Source of the DNA: Lates calcarifer
Taxonomy: Eukaryota; Chordata; Actinopteri; Centropomidae
Direction: 5' to 3'
DNA length: 64,000 bases
NCBI RefSeq assembly: GCF_001640805.2
Contig: NC_066850.1
Span: 13,644,157-13,708,156, forward strand
A program made the translations under genes and the position numbers. The number at the start of each line of letters is the position of its first letter. Positions within the stretch are counted from its first letter, which is position 1. A model generated the notes under the pieces. The model was given only the letters and a program-made list of their open reading frames with translations, was not told the origin of the DNA and did not search any database. Of the stretch, positions 1 through 27,689 are shown one piece after another.

Positions 1-746
1 GATTGATATGTTATCATTTATGACATTATTCAATTGTTAAGTTTTTATCTGGTAAAAGTGATAAATGTGGTGCAGTTATTATTATAATATTTCTTTCCAT
101 GAAATGTAGTGAAATGGAAGCATAACACTGCATAAAACTGAAATGCTCAAGGAAAGCACAAATACCTCAAAACTGTACTTGAGTGAATGTACTTAGTTAC
201 TTTCCATTATGATCATGCATCACTATTAACAAGATAATAAAATCATAAATGACAATATACCAGTCACAAGGAAATAGGATTTTCGGTGCAGGATTTTTTT
301 TTTTAATTTTGTTTTTACAGTGGTTCGTTTTTACTGAAATACAGCAGGAACTGAACGGCGAGTGAGATGTCTCCTCTTTTAATAAACGAGTGATCCCTCT
401 TACGAGTTTAGACGATCTTCGGCGGAGCTAGCCGGCTAACAGCTAGCTCTAAGAGACGCCATTAGTTGGGTGAAAACCAGGCGTTCGCATCAGGTCGAAA
501 GGGGAATTATTTCACAGTTTAGACCCGTTTCTCTCGCGTCTTTTGGTAGATATTGATAAACGTCGGATTCTCTTATGTTGTCGAGGTGTTTTCCCCCTGA
601 TTTTATCTGTTTTTTTTAAAGTCGGAAGCCGATGTGAGCTACGCAGGACTTCAGTTCCTACGGGGGTTAGTTAGCTTTAGCAGCGCTAGCTTGACGCCGC
701 CTGTTTTGACAAACGCCGATAAATTAGTTGCATAAAACTTCCAGCC
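1..746 (+). promoter_or_regulatory. rab21 upstream region, promoter and 5' UTR
   Basis: The first ~330 bases are AT-rich and show nothing I can name. From about 340 to the start codon the sequence becomes richer in CG dinucleotides and is not repetitive, as expected for a TATA-less housekeeping promoter running into a 5' UTR. No TATA box is visible near a likely start site. The transcription start cannot be placed from sequence alone. Confidence 0.55.
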
Positions 747-15332
<14,586 letters not shown>

Positions 15333-15364
15333 TGCACACACTTTTACATACTCTTTCTCTCTCT

Positions 15365-15399
15365 CACACACACACACACACACACTCACACTCCTCTCT

Positions 15400-15436
<37 letters not shown>

Positions 15437-15480
15437 CTCTCTCTCATACATGCTTGCAAACATATTCACACACACACACA
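15365..15480. repeat. Compound (CA)n-(CT)n-(CA)n microsatellite in rab21 3' UTR
   Basis: A CA tract, then about 55 bases of nearly pure CT, then a short CA tract at about 15470-15480, beginning 33 bases after the rab21 stop codon. It creates spurious Ser/Leu/His-rich ORFs that are not genes. Confidence 0.95.
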
Positions 15481-18400
15481 CATTTATCAGTGTCTCTGTT
15501 GTCCGGTTGGTCTGCTCTAAAATCCTAAAATAATCTGCTGTGTTCATTCAGCGCTGCCTCTGCTGCTAAGGAGCATGGGAAATCATATTTAAATTACTTT
15601 ATTCAGTGTACCCTTTCAAAATAAAAGTAACTGAAGTTCTTATGATTGTGCTTTCAGTGACGAAAAAAACAACTTTTTAGCGCTTTATTTTCTATAGTTT
15701 CATATTAAAATAAAACATAACAGTTATTTGAAACAAAGCAGTGACTAATATTACAGAAACACTGATGGTCACTTCACCTCCATTCTCCAGCTGTTGTGTG
15801 TTTGCAGACTAAAAACGATCAGATTAAAATAATTTTGAAGACGCACAAAAAGGCGGCTCAGGATTCAGCAGAGATTTATTTTTGTTTTTGTTTCTGGGAG
15901 GGGTTAAATATGCAACCAGACACACAAACACACACACTGTACAAACCTCCATTGATCTTCATATTTATCTGAAAATATAAACATCAGTTTGTGGTGTAAC
16001 AGCAACACCTGCTGGACAAAAGTCAAAGTGCAGGGAAACTTAAATCAGAGCTGTAGAGGTCTTCATAGGCCCTGATGACTCTGACCTGGCATGGGTTCTG
16101 ATTATATTCAGTCTGATCAGGTCTGGTTGCTGCATCTTTATTGATTAATTACATATTTGCATATTAACCACAGCTCAGTCATACAGAGCAGTGTTCTCCT
16201 TCACCTGATGTCTGGACTTTAATAAAACATACAGCTGTAACATCCTGTTTTTACAGGTCTAGCAAATCAGGTATCAGCCATGATAGGTCTGATCAACATT
16301 AAATCCAATTTCTTGGTCAACATCATCATCAAATTCACTTACATTTAGTGCCAAAACAAATTTCTGGCTTCGGGTTAAAGTTTTAAAGAGGTCAGAACAC
16401 TGTCTAAATTAATCCCCTCAATTAAAACATGGAGATCATGTTCAGGTAGATTATGGATCATGTCTTTTGAATGTTGGACTCGTGAAGATTTCAACCAGTC
16501 AGCTCACTGAAATCTTACATTAGCAAACCTAAACTGCAGTTGGGGCTGCATAAAAAAATTTATAAAGATAAAAATGAAACTGATGGCTGCTGTTAAACCT
16601 GATTTCTCTTTTGTAAATTGATCAGAAAATTATTGAAAATAAAATCAAGTTAAGAAACAAAGAAGAATAAATCAGTTTGCTACAGTTGGGCTGCAACAAA
16701 CTTAATTAAACCTTTGATTAATAATTGTTTAGTCCATAAAATGTCAGAAAATAGTTAAAAATAGCCCAAAGTGATGTCTTTGAATTGTTTTTGAGCTGCA
16801 ATGAAACTTCACATCTGAGAAGAAAAAGAAAGTTTGACATTTTCAATTAAAAAATAACTTGAGCAGATGATTAAATTTCTGGTCTTAAACAAAACCATTA
16901 ATGGGTCCATCATTTTAGCTACTATTAATCCCAATATTTGGTCTGTAAATTAAACTACATGATGTTAAAATAAAGATGAAAAAGAAAATGTGAACAGTAA
17001 AATCTCAAACATCTCAGTTAACTGAGAACAACATATTTAAATATAGTTCAGTCTGTGTCTGTTTTGCTGTTTGACAGTTGAAATATTGAATAAAATAAAG
17101 GCTGCAACATTTATTTCAACATTTATTTTCACTTTAATTTATCATTTTCTATCATGACAGAAAAAAGTGAAAAAAGTGACTTTGAATTGAACTGTTGTTT
17201 CTAAAAACCTAAAGATATTCAATTTATAATTACATAAAACAGAGAGAGCCAGAGATTTTTTTGCTTGAAAATGACTTAAACAATTGAACTAAATCAATTG
17301 ATTCCTCTCCTGATTGATTAATTAAATAATTGTTACAGCTCAAAGCAAAATATTGTCTCTATTGATACTGTGCAGCTCAGAGTTCTGCTCCTTCTTCTTG
17401 AACGTGTTAAGGTCATGGTATATAAAACAAAAACACACACTGCATTACTGCAACACAACAACACACCCGGACAGAGACATAAAACCGTGCATGTTTGATT
17501 TCTGTAAAAGGCTTTGTTTGTTTGTTTGACTTTTAAAAGACTTGGTGAATAAATAAAAAACTGAGCAGCGATTATTTAATAAGTTATACTCCTGTGGCGG
17601 TGATGGAAACTTGTACATGAGCAAAGCTTCTCTCTCTGTACTCTACTGTGTTTTACTGTTGTTTTTTCACCGGGCCTGTAGCTCCATTAATCTCTGCTTA
17701 CTGGAAAAAAATCTGACATTGTACAAAAAAAAAAAAAAAAAAAAAGAGAAAAACAAACAAAAACAAACAAAGGAAAACAAAAAAGCATACTGGACGTATC
17801 TGCCTTTGGGGAAAAATCTACGCACATAGAAGAAGAAAATTAAACAATGTACTGTCCTGTTCATTTATGGAATAATGGAAAAAAACAAACAAAAAACTGT
17901 GGTTGAAAAGGAAAAAAAATCAGCACACTTTTTGGAAATGTAATTTTTTAAACTGCTAGTGTCAAAAGTGTTTTGTAAAGATAATAGAACAATTATAACA
18001 ATTTACACAACGCATGGAGGTGTTGCACACATTGTCGTTATTTCATTTTTACATGTTTACTGTTCTTCTCTTTAAGGTTTTTACAGTGAAAAGTTAAAGG
18101 ATATTTCTGGTCTTTTTGAACCTGGGCCTTGTGGTTTTCTTTCAGTTCAGTTTGTGTAAAGAGTTGAAATGCATGTTAAACTGAGGTAACCCTTTTTATC
18201 TTCATTTTAATTGCATGATTATTCTAGAGGCAGTAACATTTCCTACAAATATTAACGGACTCTGTTCACAGATGAAACTGAAAAGACTCCTTTGAGAAGG
18301 GAAGAGATTCAGGACAAGATGTGGAGACTGAGGGAAAGAGAGAAGGTGATGACGATGAGAGAGGAAGAGCAGGTACTGGATCAACATTATGTCCCTGAGC

Positions 18401-18529
18401 TGTTCAACACACACACAACCTGACCTGCTCACATTCAAACTGAGACATTAAGAAAATGACAGTGAACAGAGGGCAGAGAGATCAAGGAGTAGAGGATGGA
18501 GAGAGAGAGGGACGGGAGACACAGTGTAA

Positions 18530-18980
18530 GAATGTTTGGCAGATTACTTGTGCTAATGGCCACTGACATGGTTTTAAAGCTGATGTTTTCACCAGACTCC
18601 ATTAACAAAAACAACAATTTACCTCGCAGAGCAAGGGAGTTGCTGGTTTACCTCTGCCTCAATCTGTAAATTTGATTGTGTTGTGTGATACTTTTATTAA
18701 CGTAAATACTTCCTCCATCACTGAAAGTCACAGAACACAACACAAATAAATTAACAGATGGCGGCAGTGGGATTTCAGCAGCTCCTGTGTTCTGCTCTAT
18801 AAAATTCCTGTTTTTGTCAATGGAGATTGGTAGTGATATATAGTGATGTTTCTGGATAAAGTAAAAGGATCTTACTCTTCAGTAAAAAGGTCTGTCTCTG
18901 TAGAAATCCTATCTATAATGTCAGACACGTATAATAACAGTCTGAGCCTGTCAGTGATAAAAACAAGCACTTTAGTGGAC
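18530..18980. repeat. Foldback MITE, copy B
   Basis: Palindromic element with 'gggagttgctgg..cctctgcctc' on the left and 'gatggcggcagtgg..cagcagctcctgtg' on the right. It is followed by the family's outer sequence 'ggtagtgatatatagtgatg' and 'aaaaggatcttactcttca'. It lies in the rab21-tetraspanin intergenic interval. Confidence 0.8.
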
Positions 18981-20075
18981 GTACTCAACATGAACAACTG
19001 ACTGTTGTTTTACATCCTTAAAAAGCACATGAGCACACAGAAACCCTAGGAATGACTTCCCCACTCGGGACAAGGAGCACTCAAATAAGACCTAAATGGT
19101 GTTTGACTGTGGATGAAGAAAATCATCTGAAAACTTGTTCATACAGTTTTTTTTGTCAGTTTTTATTTATTTCATTCTCAGGAACCTTTTCAGGTCACAG
19201 CTGGAGAATCAAACATAACAGAAAGAAAAGATGAAATAAAAAAAGGTTTTTCCCTTTTCCAGTTAAACCCAAACAAAATTACATTCTGTAAGTAAACATT
19301 CAGTTTTTTTTTACACGATTTATTGTAGAACAATATTTTAATTTCATCTCTAAAGCTTCATAAAAGGGTCTTTTCTCTTTTGAACAGGTTTTACTTTATG
19401 TTGATGGCAGTAACAGAAAGAAAAGACCCATAGTCACATTCACTAACAAAAGGTACAGAATATAAAAATAATAATCTAAAAAAAAAAAAAATGAAGTAAC
19501 TGAGGTGAGAATGGTATCCTCTATAAACATATCACTGGTGGATTTGACTCCATTCAAGGTTTGGAAGGAAAAAGTAAACTATCGCTGCTGCTGTGCTTTA
19601 CTTCAGTGCTTCTGCAGGCCAAACTATCTCTCTCGCACTTGTGGTATCAAAGTGTTTATCAGCCATTTGCTTTTATTTTTTATTTGCATTAGCTGAACAA
19701 AATAAGAATGAGTGGTTTTGTAAAAGTGCTTTTTTTTTGCACCGTTAAACATGAAATTACCTTCGGGCAACTGTATGAAGCTCTTGTTAGGTTTGTGTTG
19801 AATGAGAAAAAAGGAGAGAGATGATGTTAGTAAAGTGTTTTTTCCTGTTTTTTTTCCCATGATCACAAGAAAAATGATCTTTACCATTAATGTTTTTCAA
19901 GTCTTGAACAAATTAGGAGCTCACAGAAAGGATTAGAACCAAATCTCGGTCGTCCTCAGATTTAAGGCACTTTGGACTCAGCCTGCTAACAGAAGAAAAA
20001 CATGAACATAAACATCTAGAACTCCCAAACCTGTACAACAAGCTAACAGCAGAAGAGGGAGGTGGTATTGTTCCT

Positions 20076-22868
20076 TTAGTAGGGTGGGGGGTTGTGCAGC
20101 TCTTGGTATTTTGGCGGTGCTGTGGTGAAGATGGTGGGGACCGACATGAGGATGGTGGGTCTGTCGGGGTAACGCATCTGGTAGATCATGATGGAGGACA
20201 GGATCATGCCCAGCAGCTGGAGGGAGACACAGTGAGTCCAGTTCAATATCACGTTTTTAGCTTTTCACAGAGTTCAGTCAGTTGTCGTGGTTAGTCCTAC
20301 TCAAAGATTTTTAGAGCTGCAAACAATAATTTTCATTATCAATTAATCATTTATTTGTTTTGTCCAAAAAACACCAGGAAACAGTGAAAAATGGCCAAAG
20401 TTATGTCTTCAAATCTGTCGTTAAAACAGATGTGACTAAGAAATCTGAAGATCTGAAAAAAGTAAACATTATCTTTAAAATGATTTTTTTAGTTAAAGAA
20501 AGGAAACCTGTAGGTGCTTACAGCCCCTACCCAGACTGCAGGGGAAGAGGGGTGATTTTAACCCAGGTTAAATTCAAGACTTTTTAACAACCACCCGGAG
20601 AATTGATATTTTAACAGATATTTTGACGCTCAGACTGTGGACAGTCAAACAATTTGTCTGACCTGCCAGAAATCCATCTGATCGCCTGGGAGCCAGACCA
20701 CTCTTAAACAACAACCAATCTAATATAAACCAGATCAGGTTTTAAAACTAGAATCACTGTTTCCACCAACCAGTCCAGTCTTAAGTTGCTTCTTTTCCTG
20801 AGTTGTGGTGTTGAATAACGGCCAGAAAAATGTTTCTTCTGAATGTTTTTTGCTGTCACAATGACCCAGCCCTTTGACCTTTGACCACCGAATTCTAATC
20901 AGACCATGCTTAAGTCCAAGTGAACGTTTGTACCAAATTTAAAGAAATTCCCTCGTGTTACAGTTATAAGGTGTTCACGAGAATGGGACGGACGACCTGA
21001 AAACATAATGTCTCTGCTCAAACCTTTCTGCTGATCTCTTCCATTGAAACATGGAAACACCAAGCACCAAAACCATCAGGAGAGCAGAGATACTCACCGC
21101 CAGCACGGCCAGAGCGAAGGCGATGCCAATCACGATGTCAACAAGCAGCAGGACATAGTGCATGATGATGGGGAAGCAGGTCTGAAGACGGGAGGAAGAA
21201 GAAAACGTCACATTTCTAGTTTCTGAAGAATCATCTGTTCTGATCTTTCACGAACACTTTTTCTCATTAAACTGATGACGCTTTACTAACCTTGGTGTAG
21301 ATGGATTTCTCCTGCATCATGTAGCTCTAGAGGAGATGTAAAGATAAGAATAAAACTGTCAGAAACCTGCGTCAAGAAAACACGCCAACTGAGGAGATAA
21401 AGAGCGTCTGAGTGTTGATGCTCACGTTGTAGTCGATTGTCTGACACTTGTCCTCCTCCATCTCTGCTGGGCTGCACAGACAGGAGTCAGGGATGTTGTT
21501 CTCCCAGTCCTTGTAGCTGAACATGCCGCAGCAGTGCAGCTAAACACAAGAGGAGAAGAACAGGGAAAGAAACAGAAGGGTTACTGATCACAGCAGGGAG
21601 ACAGTCTCTGAATTTGAAGCAAATGAAACAGCAGAGAGAGTCACACTACAGACGATCAATTAAAAATCAACTTTGATAATTGATCAATCGTTCAGTTGCT
21701 TTTCATGTAAAAATGCCAGAAAACCTTGACGGTTCCAACTTCTGAATGTGAGGATTTTCCTTCACAGACCAGGGCCACAAGATGGAGGATGTAGAACCAG
21801 ACATAGTTCAGTACAGACTGTGCTGTGAGCGACCCACAACAGGAAATTAAAGATGCTGTTTGTCTTCCAACTCTTGAAAACAGGACAGTTGGTGGAAAGT
21901 TTCCACCTGCAAAACCGCTGATGTGTGGTTTGGCATTCTGGTTTTTTAACTCTGCTTGTTTCACACATTGACACACTTAAAAAGGCTGCATGTATGTAGG
22001 CGTTATTTAGGATGGTGTGCAGGTAAAATCACATAAAGTGAAAGCTCAAAGTGTATAATTCTATCTGTGTAACATGAGTAAATACAAAACCAGTGAAAGA
22101 GGTGGCTGAACTCTCATGCACAGGAAGTAATCATTGGTAAAAGAATGCTGCACGTGCACGTTTTAGGGAAGAAGCCGAAATTCAGGATGCATCAGTTCAT
22201 CTTTTGTTATGCTCCTTGCTTCACATTCCCACCGTTTTCTCTTTTTTAACAGAAAGAAAAAAGAGGAAGTGAGTAAAACCAGCATCCACATCCTTCCTCT
22301 TTAAAAACAAGAAGTGATAAATAATCAGTCAGACAAATGTGGACATGTGTCTTGACGTCATGGTTAAATAATTCACTTCCTCCTCCTCACTTGAATTGCA
22401 TTCCTTCCGGGCTGCACCTGGCCGCCCAATGAGGAATTCTGGGAGTAGAAACAGGTCTGTCAGCATTGGTTTTGTGAACTAGAGAGTAAACAACTCTCTT
22501 CTGACCGCAGCGAGCTGTAGGCTGATGTAGAGCGAGATGGAACAACAACTTTTGACTTGTTTTATTGTGAGAACAGATTAAAGTTGAACCGGGAGATTGC
22601 AAAAGAAAACTGCCGCAGGGTTCCCAAAGAAATGGGGGAGAAAAAATACCGATCTGAACATTATACACGACTGAAGTGATTTATCAGTTATTAAAATAGT
22701 TCCTGATTAATTTTCTGTCATAATCACATGACCTGGATCAGCAGATTAAAGCTGCAATTTGTTCAAATGAGCAGTTTTAGGACCTTTGTCATGGTTGTCT
22801 GTCAGTCTTTCTGTTAACTCTTGTTTTTAACCAGCAACAACATCACTTTTGTTCCTACCCTGCAGCAG

Positions 22869-22905
<37 letters not shown>

Positions 22906-25900
22906 TCACCTGTGTCTGCAGGGTGTCGGCCATGTCCCTCACTTCATATTCAGCTTTGTCCAGAGGCAGGTAGTTTCTGAACCTCTCCTCCAGCATTCCC
23001 TCCAGCTGCAAACACAAACACAGGTCAATATGGATTCAGTCAACGTCTAAATGCTGTGACTCTGAATATAAACACATAAACATTCAGAACATTTACAGAA
23101 ACTGTACTTGACATATGATCCAGTTTAGAAAATAATAACAGGAGATGTGTCGTCTTACAGAGAGCTGCAGCTACTTAAAAATTAAAGTAAATTGACTGTA
23201 TTATAGTTAATTCATTGGTTAATTTTCTGCTGTTTTTTAAAATGCCTAGTGAAATAATATTTTTCACAACCTCACACTCTTCTATTATAATATTGTGAGT
23301 GACTGAAAATTTATACATTTTCAAAGGCATCTGTGTCCTTTTTCTTGCATTTCAGGTTCCTGGCAGCTTATTAAAATTGATAAAATGAATTGTCAGATGA
23401 GTTTGTGGTTATAAAATACATTCAGAACAAATGTGGACCACATGCAGTAAAGCCAGCAGTAGGATCCACAGCAGAGCATCTGGGTTGGTACCTGTGGTCT
23501 GGTGATGGCAACAGGGACTCCAGTTCTCAGCATCAGCAGACTTCCAATCACCATACACACCAGGAACTGTGAGTACAGACACAGGAATTCACAGTTACAC
23601 AATGTCAAAAGAAAACTCACAAATTACATCACAACTCTGCAGAAACTGTGTCCAATGCCAAAGGTCTGAAGAGGTAAAACTTCACAGTATTTCACAACAA
23701 AGACATTTTTCCCTTATTTCTTACACAGGCATTCAACGTCTGCTGTTTAAAGGGTGTTTTCACACCTCATCTGTTTGGTTCGGTGTGCTTGACCCTGTTA
23801 GTTTGTTTCATTAGAAAGCAGTCAATTGTATCCTGTTGCAGACCAAACAACCAAAACCAGGTCTCGGTCCACGTCCAGGCAGACTCTTCTGCAATTTGTT
23901 TGATGTCTGAAAGGGAAATGGACTGACCATAGTACTGTGTGATGTGGTTTTAGCCTGAAACTACTGAACTAAACTACTAAAATATGCTGCAATCTCTCTG
24001 TAACATCTTTATAAGATGCCCCCCATACATGTGGCTAAGTTGCAGACTAATATTTGCAGATTAATAAAGCTTACTGGATAACTTGGGTATTTTTGACTGA
24101 TGGAGTCAGATTGTTATTACCAGAATCCATTGACAAAAACAGGAATTTTACTGAGCAGAACACAGGAGTTCCTGAAAAAACTGCTGCCTCCTTCCTTTTC
24201 TTTGTTTGTGGTCTTGTATGGTACTCTTACTGTAAAGCATCTGAATACTTCAATACTTCTTCCATCACTGAAAGTCACACAATATCACAAACAAAAAGCT
24301 AATAGATGGAGGCAGTGGTATTTCAGCAGCGCCTGTGTTGTGTAAGGTAAAAGTATGTGTAATAATGTTTTTGTCAATGGAGTCTGGTAGTGATAAGTAG
24401 TGGTGTTTATGGTTGAACAAAAAAGGATCTTACTCTTTAATAAAAAGATCCAACTCTGTAGGAATCCTATCCATAACATTGTCAGACATTTGGAATAACA
24501 ATCTGAGCCTGTCAGAGTCAAAAACAAGCTTTAGTGAACATACTGACGTGGAAAATTATCCATTGAATTACACTGCAGTAGCTGTTTAGCAGTTGTGGTG
24601 TACACTTTTCTTGATCAATACTGCACTGATTCCAAAACTTTTTGTCCCCATTAATTATTTAGTTACCCTTTAAATGAGCCAGTTGATAAACCAGCCTTGT
24701 TCGTGATTCAGGACTAGGTGGCCGATTAAGAGTGAAAATTAAACCTTTTTGTTTAGGGCACCAAAGGGAAAGTAAGTGTCGAGCAGGAAATAACCTGCTG
24801 TTCTCTAACGTAATCAAATTCTCAACAACAGGAAATTAGAAGAACCACACAAACCTCCCTGTTCTCATTTCTGCAGGTAAAACAAACACATTCGTTTTTA
24901 TCTCTTAACACTTTCGTCTGTTTGTTCGTCTGGTTTTCCCCTCACAGGTCACCTGACTCTTGGTTGGGTGATGTTTATACTCACAATGATCAGGCACACT
25001 TTGCTCTCCTTGTGGGCTCCGTAGGCTCCCAGGATGGCGATCATCATGGTTACGATGCCCACGACGTACAGGACGATGAGGCCAGACATCCGACCCTCCA
25101 CCTGAAGGCAGAGGAGACAAGTGACAGGTTCATATTTTTGGGGGTTTTCAAGACATAGAGCTGCTTTTGTTTTTCTGTTTGTTTACTTACATTTTGTCCT
25201 CCATTAATGTTGGTGATGACCTGAGACAGCAGAGCGAGCCCAATGATGACACCACCAACAATCTGATACAAAAAAAACACAGTGTGTTTGATTAGATCCA
25301 TGTTGACTTGCTGTAAACTCAACCTCTGTAAGTTACACAAAATACAACCTGCATCAGTTTTCTTTTCACAAGATAAATGTGAAAAATAATTTTAGGGCTT
25401 CAACCGACAGTTATTTTCATTATCAATAAATCTGCTGATTGTTTATTGTAATATCAATATGATAATCATTGTGATATAAAATTATTTAGCAATATTAATT
25501 GTTATCTCAATAATTAGCGCAATATTAAATAATATCACAGTAATTATAATTTCATCGCCCAGTCCTATCAACTTATTGTTGCAGCTCTAAACTTAAAAAA
25601 AAAAAAACCAAACACAAATTCTCTTTAGTTTTGTTTTTTTTCTATCCCAGATGAATATAAATATTTACCTATGCAATACTGCCATTTTTGTACAATTACC
25701 ATACAATACCACATAAGAAACTTAAATCAGATATTATTAACTTGCAAGGGTTTTCATGGTGGCCTTGAGGTCTAACATTCGTACCATGTAGGTATTGGCG
25801 TATATGTTGGCTGATGAGTGTCTCCAATACACAATTTGTGTTGAGTATAAAATCCTGTTTATACTCAAAGAGGTAAAGTTTTATAATAATCCTGAAACTT

Positions 25901-26137
25901 AACAAACAATAAGCAGCACAGACACAGAACAATCTGCCCAGAGATGATGAAAAGTCCAAATAAAAACCAGGCTAACCTGATTTCATCATCAGGACAAACC
26001 CACAAACTGCCCACTGCTGTAAATGAGCACCAGGGGCTTTTATTGTGCAAAACGTCTGAATCAAAAGATTCCAGTGGAACAAAACAGCTGCTAACTATTA
26101 AATTTAATTGTTTATCCCTCAGATTGACTGGAAACTA

Positions 26138-26188
<51 letters not shown>

Positions 26189-27087
26189 CTTAACAGCATT
26201 AACACTCACAGCCAAAAGCTTATATAACAACACAAAACTGACCTACAGTTATTTTCTTTTCAACCAAAATAAATAAATAAATAAATAAATAAAAAAATAA
26301 AATAAAAATAATAATAAAAAAACAAACAAGCCCAACAAAAAACTACAAACTAGTGCTGCAACTAATGATTGACGCATCTGTTGATTATTTTATTGATTAA
26401 TCAATTATCAATTATTTGTATGGTCTATTGCAAATATATCTAATTTTCTATAGAAATGCTGTGATTCCTACTCACATTTGAGCCTGCAAATATTAGGCAA
26501 TTATGCTCGAAACAATTAGTTGTGTGATTATCCGATCAACTGTTTATTAACTAAAGGCTGCAGCTCTGCCACAAACATACTGCGTAACAAAGCTTAAAAT
26601 GACATTACAAATGTCATTCTGTCATTCTGATTAAGTTTAAAGTTATTATACATTTAGACTTTAATTTTAGTTTTACAATCACAATCATGAACCCGCAACA
26701 ACGGACCAAATTAAAATTAATTCCAAAACTGATCTTTCCTTCATTCAAATAAACTATTTCTAAATTTAAATTTATTTATTTAACATACTTTACGAAGTTA
26801 AATATAAATATCGTTGTTTTCTCTTTTTAAAACCCCTATTCATAGGTACAGCTGCTGATTTACAACTAATGAAACTGGTGAAATTATTAGAAATCGGTCA
26901 AATAAACACTGATATGACGTTTTAAACCCGGAAGACCTGACACTACGCACTTTTTATTCAAAAACAAAGTGGATCCCGTGCAGTCAGAGGCGGCCATTTT
27001 TAACGGTTTTTAAACGCGTCAACTCACCGCGAACAGAATGTTGAAGATGGTGAAGACTCGTTTGAGGCAGGTGTTGACCTGAGCCAT
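20076..27087 (-). CDS. Tetraspanin, TSPAN8-like, 9 exons (complete)
   Basis: Four-pass membrane organiser. Exons in transcript order: 27087-27028, 25262-25191, 25101-24985, 23566-23492, 23005-22910, 21539-21426, 21326-21291, 21181-21098 and 20216-20076; 264 residues, all introns GT-AG and all in phase 0. The N terminus MAQVNTCLKRVF matches the TSPAN8 pattern, with a palmitoylatable Cys7. Membrane segments lie at about 11-33, 52-74, 80-105 and 200-228. The large loop has CCG (143-145) plus Cys160, 162, 172 and 192: six cysteines, the usual disulfide set. TM4, IGIAFALAVLALLGMILSS, closely resembles human TSPAN8. The cytoplasmic tail is longer than in human TSPAN8 and holds PPKY (252-255), YQEL (255-258) and a terminal PPPY (261-264). 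It is transcribed toward rab21 and lies near ptprr, as TSPAN8 does in human. Exact orthology within the TSPAN8-like fish genes is not certain, so no symbol is given. Confidence 0.94.
20850..21015 (-). repeat. Dispersed teleost repeat ('ttcacgagaatgggacggac' type)
   Basis: The phrases 'gtccaagtgaacgtttgtaccaaatttaaagaaattccctcg' (split over the span) and 'gttcacgagaatgggacgg' belong to a family also seen on the other strand at about 42050-42115 and 56325-56480. Non-coding, in the last tetraspanin intron. Confidence 0.65.
21540..22909 (-). other. Tetraspanin intron 5
   Basis: No exon is supported. A GT microsatellite lies directly after the exon 5 donor. The rest is unremarkable, and ORFs here have no family resemblance. 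Confidence 0.7.
22872..22904. repeat. (GT)n microsatellite touching the tetraspanin exon 5 donor
   Basis: About 16 GT units. On the transcribed strand the donor reads GTGAGA and runs straight into (CA)n. Confidence 0.95.
23567..24984 (-). other. Tetraspanin intron 3, with foldback MITE copy C
   Basis: Includes the foldback MITE at about 24090-24535 and AT-rich sequence. No further exon was found between exons 3 and 4, which join in frame. Confidence 0.75.
24090..24535. repeat. Foldback MITE, copy C
   Basis: Shows 'ctgctgcctccttcc' on the left and 'gatggaggcagtggtatttcagcag' on the right, then 'gtcaatggagtctggtagtgat' and 'aaaggatcttactctttaata' as in copies B and D. The outer edges extend to the shared motif 'atctgagcctgtcag'. 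Confidence 0.8.
25263..27027 (-). other. Tetraspanin intron 1, with (GA)n and AAAT-rich tracts
   Basis: Holds AT-rich dispersed repeats (25395-25595, 26350-26575), a (GA)n microsatellite (26140-26184) and an A/T simple stretch (26262-26330). No coding sequence is supported. Confidence 0.75.
26140..26184. repeat. (GA)n microsatellite
   Basis: About 22 uninterrupted GA units in tetraspanin intron 1. Confidence 0.96.
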
Positions 27088-27320
27088 GGTTCTAGGTAAA
27101 AAATAACAAAACAAATCCGCTAGTTTCTGTGGAGTTCGTGTCTGAGTGTAGCCGGGTGAAGTGAGGAGAAACCGGAAAGTAAGCCGCTTTAAGTGACAGA
27201 TGAGCCCGTGGTAGGGGGCTGAGGGGAGGGCGGAGTTTACCGTAAATGACAAGGAGGAGCCTGCTTGGCTAAAAGACAAACAGGGGAAGGGAGGAGGGTT
27301 AGAGAAAAGTTTCATTCCAG
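27088..27320 (-). promoter_or_regulatory. Tetraspanin 5' UTR and probable promoter
   Basis: Sequence just upstream of the tetraspanin ATG, non-repetitive and richer in G and C than its surroundings. An ETS-like ACCGGAAA lies near 27171. The start site cannot be fixed from sequence. Confidence 0.45.
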
Positions 27321-27689
27321 GAAGAAGGGTGGAAAATTCCGGTCTTAGCGCATGTGGGAAGAGCTACAGTGAGGAAAGCCTTTTCACCGGGGGGCTGTTG
27401 GGGACTGGGTCGGATTGGATTGGACGGGCGGCAATATGTTCAAACATGTGTCCCTTGTAAACTCCAGATCTGGGAAATTACAGGCTTCTTTCACTCTCAG
27501 TAAATTCATAAGAATACTTCTGTTCTACTTTATACCTGATTAACTGATTACAGTCAGCAAATACCCTGTGGAAAATAAGATGCAATGTAGTAGGTTAGCA
27601 ACTGCACACAGTAGTTAAAACAGCCTCACCTGCAGTAATAATGTGGTAAGAATACAATATGTTACAGTGTACCAGGTAGCACTTTCAGC

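Larger units (their letters stand above)
15333..20075. other. rab21 3' UTR and intergenic interval before the convergent tetraspanin
   Basis: Right after the rab21 stop come (CA)n and (CT)n tracts, then several AATAAA-type signals (for example near 15619 and 17551), so the 3' end of the plus-strand transcript cannot be fixed. The interval also holds AT-rich dispersed repeats (16685-16880, 17085-17345), a poly(A) run near 17726 and a foldback MITE (18530-18980). The tetraspanin 3' UTR should enter from the right; a minus-strand AATAAA lies at 19324-19319. No other gene is seen. Confidence 0.65.
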
